Assembly: GCA_964057225.1 (NCBI GenBank)
Contig: OZ059894.1
Span: 21,854,476 to 21,918,475, forward strand
Length of the DNA: 64,000 nt
Direction of reading: 5' to 3'
Source: Auanema rhodensis
Lineage: Eukaryota; Nematoda; Chromadorea; Rhabditida; Rhabditidae
Within the stretch, counting starts at the first letter, position 1; every line of letters starts with the position of its first letter. Shown one piece after another: positions 24,092 to 36,727 of the stretch. The notes under the pieces were generated by a model. It was given only the letters and a program-made list of their open reading frames with translations, ran no database searches and was not told the DNA's origin. A program made the translations under genes and the position numbers.

Positions 24092-26548
24092 GGATTTTTA
24101 AGCTGCGTCGATCTGTGTTATCAGAATCGCGCTAGCTTAAAAATGCACCGAGATATCAACTGATATAAGTTCACATTTATATCCCCGATTTTCACCCTGA
24201 AGAATTAATTTTTTCGTTGAATAACATTGTCCATCGTCTTTGCCTTGAAAAATGGAATCTAAAAACATCTACTTTTTGCTAAATTATTTTGAAATTTTTC
24301 GAAAAAATTTTTGTCAAAATGTTTTTGGAAGCAATGTTGAGTGTACATGGAAACTCAACATACACTAATGCATCATTTTTCAAACGATCATAACTAATTT
24401 TTGTATTAAGCGTTTCTCAATGTAGTATAGTGCATTCGATGCGGATTTTTAAGCTGCGTCGATCTGTGTTATCAGATTTGCGCTAACTTAAAAATGCACC
24501 GAGACATCAACTGATATAAGTTCACACTTATATCCTCGATTTTCACCCTGAAGAATTATTTTTTTCGTTGAATAACATTGTCCATCGTCCTTGCCTTGAA
24601 AAATGGAATCTAAAAACATCTACTTTTTGCTAAATTATTTTGAAATTTTTCGAAAAAATTTTTGTCAAAATGTTTTTGGAAGCAATGTTGAGTGTACATG
24701 GAAACTCAACATACACTAATGCATCATTTTTCAAACGATCATAACTAATTTTTGTATCAAGCGTTTCTCAATGTAGTATAGTGCATTCGATGCGGATTTT
24801 TAAGCTGCGTCGATCTGTGTTATCAGATTTGCGCTAGCTTAAAAATGCACCGAGATATCAACTGATATAAGTTCACACTTATATCCTCGATTTTCACCCT
24901 GAAGAATTATTTTTTTCGTTGAATAACATTGTCCATCGTCCTTGCCTTGAAAAATGGAATCTAAAAACATCTACTTTTTGCTAAATTATTTTGAAATTTT
25001 TCGAAAAAATTTTTGTCAAAATGTTTTTGGAAGCAATGTTGAGTGTACATGGAAACTCAACATACACTAATGCATCATTTTCCAAACGATCATAACTAAT
25101 TTTTGTATCAAGCGTTTCTCAATGTAGTATAGTGCATTCGATGCGGATTTTTAAGCTGCGTCGATCTGTGTTATCAGATTTGCGCTAGCTTAAAAATGCA
25201 CCGAGATATCAACTGATATAAGTTCACATTTATATCCCCGATTTTCACCCTGAAGAATTAATTTTTTCGTTGAATAACATTGTCCATCGTCTTTGCCTTG
25301 AAAAATGGAATCTAAAAACATCTACTTTTTGCTAAATTATTTTGAAATTTTTCGAAAAAATTTTTGTCAAAATGTTTTTGGAAGCAATGTTGAGTGTACA
25401 TGGAAACTCAACATACACTAATGCATCATTTTTCAAACGATCATAACTAATTTTTGTATCAAGCGTTTCTCAATGTAGTATAGTGCATTCGATGCGGATT
25501 TTTAAGCTGCGTCGATCTGTGTTATCAGATTTGCGCTAGCTTAAAAATGCACCGAGATATCAACTGATATAAGTTCACACTTATATCCTCGATTTTCACC
25601 CTGAAGAATTAATTTTTTCGTTGAATAACTTTGTCTATCGTCTTTGCCTTGAAAAATGGAATCTAAAAACATCTACTTTTTGCTAAATTATTTTGAAATT
25701 TTTCGAAAAAATTTTTGTCAAAATGTTTTTGGAAGCAATGTTGAGTGTACATGGAAACTCAACATACACTAATGCATCATTTTTCAAACGATCATAACTA
25801 ATTTTTGTATCAAGCGTTTCTCAATGTAGTATAGTGCATTCGAAGCGGATTTTTAAGCTGCGTCGATCTGTGTTATCAGATTTGCGCTAGCTTAAAAATG
25901 CACCGAGATATCAACTGATATAAGTTCACACTTATATCCTCGATTTTCACCCTGAAGAATTAATTTTTTCGTTGAATAACATTGTCCATCGTCTTTGCCT
26001 TGAAAAAAGGAATCTAAAAACATCTACTTTTTGCTAAATTATTTTGAAATTTTTCGAAAAAATGTTTGTCAAAATGTTTTTGGAAGCAATGTTGAGTGTA
26101 CATGGAAACTCAACATACACTAATGCATCATTTTTCAAACGATTATAACTAATTTTTGTATTAAGCGTTTCTCAATGTAGTATAGTGCATTCGATGCGGA
26201 TTTTTAAGCTGCGTCGATCTGTGTTATCAGATTTGCGCTAGCTTAAAAATGCACCGAGATATCAACTGATACAAGTTCACACTTATATCCTCGATTTTCA
26301 CCCTGAAGAATTAATTTTTTCGTTGAATAACATTGTCCATCGTCTTTGCCTTGAAAAAAGGAATCTAAAAACATCTACTTTTTGCTAAATTATTTTGAAA
26401 TTTTTCGAAAAAAGTTTTGTCAAAATTTTTTTGGAAGCAATGTTGAGTGTACATGGAAACTCAACATACACTAATGCATCATTTTTCAAACGATCATAAC
26501 TAATTTTTGTATTAAGCTTTTCTCAATAAAGTATAGTGCATTCGATGC
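24092..26548. repeat. Seven-monomer tract, copy 2
   Basis: Near-identical repeat of 20983-23439, including the rare TTTTCCAAACG (about 25080), CGAAGCGG and CTCAATAAAG states. It is followed not by deleted monomers but by a mosaic monomer at 26549, so the duplicated segment ends near 26549. Confidence 0.88.
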
Positions 26549-26899
26549 GGATTTTTAAGCTGCGTCGATCTGTGTTATCAGAATCGCGCTAGCTTAAAAA
26601 TGCACCGAGATATCAACTGATATAAGTTCACATTTATATCTTCGATTTTCACCCTGAAGAATCAATTTTTTCGTTGAATAACATTGTCCATCGTCTTCGC
26701 CTTGAAAAAAGGAATCTAAAAACATCTACTTTTTGCTAAATTATTTTGAAATTTTTCGAAAAAATGTTTGTCAAAATGTTTTTGGAAGCAATGTTGAGTG
26801 TACATGGAAACTCAACATACACTAATGCATCATTTTTCAAACGATTATAACTAATTTTTGTATTAAGCGTTTCTCAATGTAGTATAGTGCATTCGATGC
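26549..26899. repeat. Mosaic monomer closing domain C
   Basis: The first half has CAGAATCGCGC, a private CATTTATATCTTCG, TCAATTTTTT and CTTCGCC, as in the divergent domain C types. The second half has ordinary ATCTACTTTTTGC, then AAAAAATGTTTG and CGATTATAAC, as in the monomers at 22738 and 25847. The switch lies between offsets about 155 and 215. It is a likely recombination product. Confidence 0.7.
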
Positions 26900-27250
26900 G
26901 GATTTTTAAGCTGCGTCGATCTGTGTTATCAGATTTGCGCTAGCTTAAAAATGCACCGAGATATCAACTGATATAAGTTCACACTTATATCCTCAATTTT
27001 CACCCTGAAGAATTAATTTTTTCGTAGAATAACATTGTCCATCGTCTTTGCCTTGAAAAATGGAATCTAAAAACATCTACTTTTTGCTAAATTATTTTGA
27101 AATTTTTCGAAAAAATTTTTGTCAAAATGTTTTTGGAAGCAATGTTGAGTGTACATGGAAACTCAACATACACTAATGCATCATTTTTCAAACGATCATA
27201 ACTAATTTTTGTATTAAGCGTTTCTCAATGTAGTATAGTGCATTCGATGC

Positions 27251-29005
27251 GGATTTTTAAGCTGCGTCGATCTGTGTTATCAGATTTGCGCTAGCTTAAA
27301 AATGCACCGAGATATCAACTGATATAAGTTCACACTTATATCCTCGATTTTCACCCTGAAGAATTAATTTTTTCGTTGAATAACATTGTCCATCGTCTTT
27401 GCTTTAAAAAAAGGAATCTAAAAACATCTACTTTTTGCTAAATTATTTTGAAATTTTTCGAAAAAATTTTTGTCAAAATGTTTTTGGAAGCAATGTTGAG
27501 TGTACATGGAAACTCAACATACACTAATGCATCATTTTTCAAACAATCATAACTAATTTTTGTATCAAGCGTTTCTCAATGTAGTATAGTGCATTCGATG
27601 CGGATTTTTAAGCTGCGTCGATCTGTGTTATCAGATTTGCGCTAGCTTAAAAATGCACCGAGATATCAACTGATATAAGTTCACACTTATATCCTCGATT
27701 TTCACCCTGAAGAATTAATTTTTTCGTTGAATAACATTGTCCATCGTCTTTGCCTTGAAAAAAGGAATCTAAAAACATCTACTTTTTGCTAAATTATTTT
27801 GAAATTTTTCGAAAAAATTTTTGTCAAAATGTTTTTGGAAGCAATGTTGAGTGTACATGGAAACTCAACATACACTAATGCATCATTTTTCAAACGATCA
27901 TAACTAATTTTTGTATTAAGCGTTTCTCAATGTAGTATAGTGCATTCGATGCGGATTTTTAAGCTGCGTCGATCTGTGTTATCAGATTTGCGCTAGCTTA
28001 AAAATGCACCGAGATATCAACTGATATAAGTTCACACTTATATCCTCGATTTTCACCCTGAAGAATTAATTTTTTCGTTGAATAACATTGTCCATCGTCT
28101 TTGCTTTAAAAAAAGGAATCTAAAAACATCTACTTTTTGCTAAATTATTTTGAAATTTTTCGAAAAAATTTTTGTCAAAATGTTTTTGGAAGCAATGTTG
28201 AGTGTACATGGAAACTCAACATACACTAATGCATCATTTTTCAAACAATCATAACTAATTTTTGTATCAAGCGTTTCTCAATGTAGTATAGTGCATTCGA
28301 TGCGGATTTTTAAGCTGCGTCGATCTGTGTTATCAGATTTGCGCTAGCTTAAAAATGCACCGAGATATCAACTGATATAAGTTCACACTTATATCCTCGA
28401 TTTTCACCCTGAAGAATTAATTTTTTCGTTGAATAACATTGTCCATCGTCTTTGCCTTGAAAAAAGGAATCTAAAAACATCTACTTTTTGCTAAATTATT
28501 TTGAAATTTTTCGAAAAAATTTTTGTCAAAATGTTTTTGGAAGCAATGTTGAGTGTACATGGAAACTCAACATACACTAATGCATCATTTTTCAAACGAT
28601 CATAACTAATTTTTGTATCAAGCGTTTCTCGATGTAGTATAGTGCATTCGATGCGGATTTTTAAGCTGCGTCGATCTGTGTTATCAGATTTGCGCTAGCT
28701 TAAAAATGCACCGAGATATCAACTGATATAAGTTCACACTTATATCCTCGATTTTCACCCTGAAGAATTAATTTTTTCGTTGAATAACATTGTCCATCGT
28801 CTTTGCTTTAAAAAAAGGAATCTAAAAACATCTACTTTTTGCTAAATTATTTTGAAATTTTTCGAAAAAATTTTTGTCAAAATGTTTTTGGAAGCAATGT
28901 TGAGTGTACATGGAAACTCAACATACACTAATGCATCATTTTTCAAACAATCATAACTAATTTTTGTATCAAGCGTTTCTCAATGTAGTATAGTGCATTC
29001 GATGC
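27251..29005. repeat. Alternating dimer tract (702-bp period)
   Basis: Monomers at 27251, 27953 and 28655 have TTTGCTTTAAA with CAAACAATC and ATCAAG. Those between (27602 and 28304) have TTTGCCTTGAAAAAAGG with CAAACGATC. The two intervening monomers differ at the end: ATTAAG/CTCAATG in the first and ATCAAG/CTCGATG in the second. Confidence 0.8.
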
Positions 29006-30058
29006 GGATTTTTAAGCTGCGTCGATCTGTGTTATCAGATTTGCGCTAGCTTAAAAATGCACCGAGATATCAACTGATATAAGTTCACACTTATATCCTC
29101 GATTTTCACCCTGAAGAATTAATTTTTTCGTTGAGTAACATTGTCCATCGTCTTTGCTTTAAAAAAAGGAATCTAAAAACATCTACTTTTTGCTAAATTA
29201 TTTTGAAATTTTTCGAAAAAATTTTTGTCAAAATGTTTTTGGAAGCAATGTTGAGTGTACATGGAAACTCAACATACACTAATGCATCATTTTTCAAACG
29301 ATCATAACTAATTTTTGTATTAAGCGTTTCTCAATGTAGTATAGTGCATTCGATGCGGATTTTTAAGCTGCGTCGATCTGTGTTATCAGATTTGCGCTAG
29401 CTTAAAAATGCACCGAGATATCAACTGATATAAGTTCACACTTATATCCTCGATTTTCACCCTGAAGAATTAATTTTTTCGTTGAATAACATTGTCCATC
29501 GTCTTTGCCTTGAAAAAAGGAATCTAAAAACATCTACTTTTTGCTAAATTATTTTGAAATTTTTCGAAAAAATTTTTGTCAAAATGTTTTTGGAAGCAAT
29601 GTTGAGTGTACATGGAAACTCAACATACACTAATGCATCATTTTTCAAACGATCATAACTAATTTTTGTATCAAGCGTTTCTCGATGTAGTATAGTGCAT
29701 TCGATGCGGATTTTTAAGCTGCGTCGATCTGTGTTATCAGATTTGCGCTAGCTTAAAAATGCACCGAGATATCAACTGATATAAGTTCACACTTATATCC
29801 TCGATTTTCACCCTGAAGAATTAATTTTTTCGTTGAATAACATTGTCTATCGTCTTTGCCTTGAAAAATGGAATCTAAAAACATCTACTTTTTGCTAAAT
29901 TATTTTGAAATTTTTCGAAAAAATTTTTGTCAAAATGTTTTTGGAAGCAATGTTGAGTGTACATGGAAACTCAACATACACTAATGCATCATTTTTCAAA
30001 CGATCATAACTAATTTTTGTATCAAGCGTTTCTCGATGTAGTATAGTGCATTCGATGC

Positions 30059-32515
30059 GGATTTTTAAGCTGCGTCGATCTGTGTTATCAGATTTGCGCT
30101 AGCTTAAAAATGCACCGAGATATCAACTGATATAAGTTCACACTTATATCCTCGATTTTCACCCTGAAGAATTAATTTTTTCGTTGAATAACATTGTCCA
30201 TCGTCTTTGATTTAAAAAAAGGAATCTAAAAACATCTACTTTTTGCTAAATTATTTTGAAATTTTTCGAAAAAATTTTTGTCAAAATGTTTTTGGAAGCA
30301 ATGTTGAGTGTACATGGAAACTCAACATACACTAATGCATCATTTTTCAAACGATCATAACTAATTTTTGTATCAAGCGTTTCTCGATGTAGTATAGTGC
30401 ATTCGATGCGGATTTTTAAGCTGCGTCGATCTGTGTTATCAGATTTGCGCTAGCTTAAAAATGCACCGAGATATCAACTGATATAAGTTCACACTTATAT
30501 CCTCGATTTTCACCCTGAAGAATTAATTTTTTCGTTGAATAACATTGTCCATCGTCTTTGCCTTGAAAAATGGAATCTAAAAACATCTACTTTTTGCTAA
30601 ATTATCTTGAAATTTTTCGAAAAAATTTTTGTCAAAATGTTTTTGGAAGCAATGTTGAGTGTACATGGAAACTCAACATACACTAATGCATCATTTTTCA
30701 AACGATCATAACTAATTTTTGTATTAAGCGTTTCTCAATGTAGTATAGTGCATTCGATGCGGATTTTTAAGCTGCGTCGATCTGTGTTATCAGATTTGCG
30801 CTAACTTAAAAATGCACCGAGACATCAACTGATATAAGTTCACACTTATATCCTCGATTTTCACCCTGAAGAATTAATTTTTTCGTTGAATAACATTGTC
30901 CATCGTCTTTGATTTAAAAAAAGGAATCTAAAAACATCTACTTTTTGCTAAATTATTTTGAAATTTTTCGAAAAAATTTTTGTCAAAATGTTTTTGGAAG
31001 CAATGTTGAGTGTACATGGAAACTCAACATACACTAATGCATCATTTTTCAAACGATCATAACTAATTTTTGTATCAAGCGTTTCTCAATGTAGTATAGT
31101 GCATTCGATGCGGATTTTTAAGCTGCGTCGATCTGTGTTATCAGATTTGCGCTAGCTTAAAAATGCACCGAGATATCAACTGATATAAGTTCACACTTAT
31201 ATCCTCGATTTTCACCCTGAAGAATTAATTTTTTCGTTGAATAGCATTGTCCATCGTCTTTGCCTTGAAAAAAGAAATCTAAAAACATCTACTTTTTGCT
31301 AAATTATTTTGAAATTTTTCGAAAAAATTTTTGTCAAAATGTTTTTGGAAGCAATGTTGAGTGTACATGGAAACTCAACATACACTAATGCATCATTTTT
31401 GAAACGATCATAACTAATTTTTGTATTAAGCGTTTCTCAATGTAGTATAGTGCATTCGATGCGGATTTTTAAGCTGCGTCGATCTGTGTTATCAGATTTG
31501 CGCTAACTTAAAAATGCACCGAGACATCAACTGATATAAGTTCACACTTATATCCTCGATTTTCACCCTGAAGAATTAATTTTTTCGTTGAATAACAATG
31601 TCCATCGTCTTTGCTTTAAAAAAAGGAATCTAAAAACATCTACTTTTTGCTAAATTATTTTGAAATTTTTCGAAAAAATTTTTGTCAAAATGTTTTTGGA
31701 AGCAATGTTGAGTGTACATGGAAACTCAACATACACTAATGCATCATTTTTCAAACGATCATAACTAATTTTTGTATTAAGCGTTTCTCAATGTAGTATA
31801 GTGCATTCGATGCGGATTTTTAAGCTGCGTCGATCTGTGTTATCAGATTTGCGCTAACTTAAAAATGCACCGAGACATCAACTGATATAAGTTCACACTT
31901 ATATCCTCGATTTTCACCCTGAAGAATTAATTTTTTCGTTGAATAACATTGTCCATCGTCTTTGATTTAAAAAAAGGAATCTAAAAACATCTACTTTTTG
32001 CTAAATTATTTTGAAATTTTTCGAAAAAATTTTTGTCAAAATGTTTTTGGAAGCAATGTTGAGTGTACATGGAAACTCAACATACACTAATGCATCATTT
32101 TTCAAACGATCATAACTAATTTTTGTATCAAGCGTTTCTCAATGTAGTATAGTGCATTCGATGCGGATTTTTAAGCTGCGTCGATCTGTGTTATCAGATT
32201 TGCGCTAGCTTAAAAATGCACCGAGATATCAACTGATATAAGTTCACACTTATATCCTCGATTTTCACCCTGAAGAATTAATTTTTTCGTTGAATAGCAT
32301 TGTCCATCGTCTTTGCCTTGAAAAAAGAAATCTAAAAACATCTACTTTTTGCTAAATTATTTTGAAATTTTTCGAAAAAATTTTTGTCAAAATGTTTTTG
32401 GAAGCAATGTTGAGTTTACATGGAAACTCAACATACACTAATGCATCATTTTTCAAACGATCATAACTAATTTTTGTATCAAGCGTTTCTCAATGTAGTA
32501 TAGTGCATTCGATGC
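30059..32515. repeat. 7-mer HOR, copy 1 (2457 bp)
   Basis: Seven monomers: ATTTAAA with CTCGATG; ATTATCTTG; GCTAAC/GACATC with ATTTAAA; AATAGC/AAAGAAATC with TTTTTGAAACG; GCTAAC/GACATC with AACAATGTCC and CTTTAAA; GCTAAC/GACATC with ATTTAAA; and AATAGC/AAAGAAATC with GAGTTTACATGG. The same series follows immediately at 32516. Confidence 0.9.
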
Positions 32516-34972
32516 GGATTTTTAAGCTGCGTCGATCTGTGTTATCAGATTTGCGCTAGCTTAAAAATGCACCGAGATATCAACTGATATAAGTTCACAC
32601 TTATATCCTCGATTTTCACCCTGAAGAATTAATTTTTTCGTTGAATAACATTGTCCATCGTCTTTGATTTAAAAAAAGGAATCTAAAAACATCTACTTTT
32701 TGCTAAATTATTTTGAAATTTTTCGAAAAAATTTTTGTCAAAATGTTTTTGGAAGCAATGTTGAGTGTACATGGAAACTCAACATACACTAATGCATCAT
32801 TTTTCAAACGATCATAACTAATTTTTGTATCAAGCGTTTCTCGATGTAGTATAGTGCATTCGATGCGGATTTTTAAGCTGCGTCGATCTGTGTTATCAGA
32901 TTTGCGCTAGCTTAAAAATGCACCGAGATATCAACTGATATAAGTTCACACTTATATCCTCGATTTTCACCCTGAAGAATTAATTTTTTCGTTGAATAAC
33001 ATTGTCCATCGTCTTTGCCTTGAAAAATGGAATCTAAAAACATCTACTTTTTGCTAAATTATCTTGAAATTTTTCGAAAAAATTTTTGTCAAAATGTTTT
33101 TGGAAGCAATGTTGAGTGTACATGGAAACTCAACATACACTAATGCATCATTTTTCAAACGATCATAACTAATTTTTGTATTAAGCGTTTCTCAATGTAG
33201 TATAGTGCATTCGATGCGGATTTTTAAGCTGCGTCGATCTGTGTTATCAGATTTGCGCTAACTTAAAAATGCACCGAGACATCAACTGATATAAGTTCAC
33301 ACTTATATCCTCGATTTTCACCCTGAAGAATTAATTTTTTCGTTGAATAACATTGTCCATCGTCTTTGATTTAAAAAAAGGAATCTAAAAACATCTACTT
33401 TTTGCTAAATTATTTTGAAATTTTTCGAAAAAATTTTTGTCAAAATGTTTTTGGAAGCAATGTTGAGTGTACATGGAAACTCAACATACACTAATGCATC
33501 ATTTTTCAAACGATCATAACTAATTTTTGTATCAAGCGTTTCTCAATGTAGTATAGTGCATTCGATGCGGATTTTTAAGCTGCGTCGATCTGTGTTATCA
33601 GATTTGCGCTAGCTTAAAAATGCACCGAGATATCAACTGATATAAGTTCACACTTATATCCTCGATTTTCACCCTGAAGAATTAATTTTTTCGTTGAATA
33701 GCATTGTCCATCGTCTTTGCCTTGAAAAAAGAAATCTAAAAACATCTACTTTTTGCTAAATTATTTTGAAATTTTTCGAAAAAATTTTTGTCAAAATGTT
33801 TTTGGAAGCAATGTTGAGTGTACATGGAAACTCAACATACACTAATGCATCATTTTTGAAACGATCATAACTAATTTTTGTATTAAGCGTTTCTCAATGT
33901 AGTATAGTGCATTCGATGCGGATTTTTAAGCTGCGTCGATCTGTGTTATCAGATTTGCGCTAACTTAAAAATGCACCGAGACATCAACTGATATAAGTTC
34001 ACACTTATATCCTCGATTTTCACCCTGAAGAATTAATTTTTTCGTTGAATAACAATGTCCATCGTCTTTGCTTTAAAAAAAGGAATCTAAAAACATCTAC
34101 TTTTTGCTAAATTATTTTGAAATTTTTCGAAAAAATTTTTGTCAAAATGTTTTTGGAAGCAATGTTGAGTGTACATGGAAACTCAACATACACTAATGCA
34201 TCATTTTTCAAACGATCATAACTAATTTTTGTATTAAGCGTTTCTCAATGTAGTATAGTGCATTCGATGCGGATTTTTAAGCTGCGTCGATCTGTGTTAT
34301 CAGATTTGCGCTAACTTAAAAATGCACCGAGACATCAACTGATATAAGTTCACACTTATATCCTCGATTTTCACCCTGAAGAATTAATTTTTTCGTTGAA
34401 TAACATTGTCCATCGTCTTTGATTTAAAAAAAGGAATCTAAAAACATCTACTTTTTGCTAAATTATTTTGAAATTTTTCGAAAAAATTTTTGTCAAAATG
34501 TTTTTGGAAGCAATGTTGAGTGTACATGGAAACTCAACATACACTAATGCATCATTTTTCAAACGATCATAACTAATTTTTGTATCAAGCGTTTCTCAAT
34601 GTAGTATAGTGCATTCGATGCGGATTTTTAAGCTGCGTCGATCTGTGTTATCAGATTTGCGCTAGCTTAAAAATGCACCGAGATATCAACTGATATAAGT
34701 TCACACTTATATCCTCGATTTTCACCCTGAAGAATTAATTTTTTCGTTGAATAGCATTGTCCATCGTCTTTGCCTTGAAAAAAGAAATCTAAAAACATCA
34801 ACTTTTTGCTAAATTATTTTGAAATTTTTCGAAAAAATTTTTGTCAAAATGTTTTTGGAAGCAATGTTGAGTTTACATGGAAACTCAACATACACTAATG
34901 CATCATTTTTCAAACGATCATAACTAATTTTTGTATCAAGCGTTTCTCAATGTAGTATAGTGCATTCGATGC
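32516..34972. repeat. 7-mer HOR, copy 2 (2457 bp)
   Basis: Direct repeat of 30059-32515 carrying all its rare markers (TTTTTGAAACG, AACAATGTCC, GAGTTTACATGG). The one difference I noticed by eye is CATCAACTTTTT at 34800, where copy 1 has T at 32343. This is a very recent duplication or a collapse/expansion risk for assembly. Confidence 0.9.
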
Positions 34973-35674
34973 GGATTTTTAAGCTGCGTCGATCTGTGTT
35001 ATCAGATTTGCGCTAGCTTAAAAATGCACCGAGATATCAACTGATATAAGTTCACACTTATATCCTCGATTTTCACCCTGAAGAATTAATTTTTTCGTTG
35101 AATAGCATTGTCCATCGTCTTTGCCTTGAAAAAAGAAATCTAAAAACATCTACTTTTTGCTAAATTATCTTGAAATTTTTCGAAAAAATTTTTGTCAAAA
35201 TGTTTTTGGAAGCAATGTTGAGTGTACATGGAAACTCAACATACACTAATGCATCATTTTTCAAACAATCATAACTAATTTTTGTATCAAGCGTTTCTCA
35301 ATGTAGTATAGTGCATTCGATGCGGATTTTTAAGCTGCGTCGATCTGTGTTATCAGATTTGCGCTAGCTTAAAAATGCACCGAGATATCAACTGATATAA
35401 GTTCACACTTATATCCTCGATTTTCACCCTGAAGAATTAATTTTTTCGTTGAATAACATTGTCTATCGTCTTTGCCTTGAAAAATGGAATCTAAAAACAT
35501 CTACTTTTTGCTAAATTATTTTGAAATTTTTCGAAAAAATTTTTGTCAAAATGTTTTTGGAAGCAATGTTGAGTGTACATGGAAACTCAACATACACTAA
35601 TGCATCATTTTTCAAACGATCATAACTAATTTTTGTATCAAGCGTTTCTCGATGTAGTATAGTGCATTCGATGC

Positions 35675-36376
35675 GGATTTTTAAGCTGCGTCGATCTGTG
35701 TTATCAGATTTGCGCTAGCTTAAAAATGCACCGAGATATCAACTGATATAAGTTCACACTTATATCCTCGATTTTCACCCTGAAGAATTAATTTTTTCGT
35801 TGAATAACATTGTCCATCGTCTTTGCCTTGAAAAATGGAATCTAAAAACATCTACTTTTTGCTAAATTATTTTGAAATTTCTCGAAAAAATTTTTGTCAA
35901 AATGTTTTTGGAAGCAATGTTGAGTGTACATGGAAACTCAACATACACTAATGCATCATTTTTCAAACGATCATAACTAATTTTTGTATCAAGCGTTTCT
36001 CGATGTAGTATAGTGCATTCGATGCGGATTTTTAAGCTGCGTCGATCTGTGTTATCAGATTTGCGCTAGCTTAAAAATGCACCGAGATATCAACTGATAT
36101 AAGTTCACACTTATATCCTCGATTTTCACCCTGAAGAATTAATTTTTTCGTTGAATAACATTGTCCATCGTCTTTGCCTTGAAAAATGGAATCTAAAAAC
36201 ATCTACTTTTTGCTAAATTATTTTGAAATTTCTCGAAAAAATTTTTGTCAAAATGTTTTTGGAAGCAATGTTGAGTGTACATGGAAACTCAACATACACT
36301 AATGCATCATTTTTCAAACGATCATAACTAATTTTTGTATTAAGCGTTTCTCAATGTAGTATAGTGCATTCGATGC
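35675..36376. repeat. Adjacent monomer pair sharing CTCGAAA
   Basis: Both monomers (starts 35675 and 36026) have GAAATTTCTCGAAAA, a T to C change that breaks the TTCGAA palindrome and is seen nowhere else in the window. They differ at the end (ATCAAG/CTCGATG against ATTAAG/CTCAATG). A single-monomer duplication explains them. Confidence 0.8.
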
Positions 36377-36727
36377 GGATTTTTAAGCTGCGTCGATCTG
36401 TGTTATCAGATTTGCGCTAGCTTAAAAATGCACCGAGATATCAACTGATATAAGTTCACACTTATATCCTCGATTTTCACCCTGAAGAATTAATTTTTTC
36501 GTTGAATAACATTGTCCATCGTCTTTGCCTTGAAAAAAGGAATCTAAAAACATCTACTTTTTGCTAAATTATTTTGAAATTTTTCGAAAAAATTTTTGTC
36601 AAAATGTTTTTGGAAGCAATGTTGAGTGTACATGGAAACTCAACATACACTAATGCATCATTTTTCAAACGATCATAACTAATTTTTGTATCAAGCGTTT
36701 CTCGATGTAGTATAGTGCATTCGATGC

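Larger units (their letters stand above)
15445..26899. repeat. Domain C: nested duplications, mosaic monomers
   Basis: This domain has no single simple HOR. Diagnostic monomers recur in fixed order: a 350-bp TCAATTTTTT/CTTCGCC type, then CAGAATCGCGC with CACATTTATATCCCCG, then GCTAAC with GACATC (starts 16147, 17550 and 20633). A second trio recurs at 18953, 22387 and 25496: CTTTGTCTATC ending CGAAGCGG, then AAAAAATGTTTG with CGATTATAAC, then a third monomer that is full length at 23089 and 26198 but carries the 25-bp deletion at 19655. Monomers with the deletion occur only here. The mix indicates several overlapping rounds of duplication. Confidence 0.82.
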
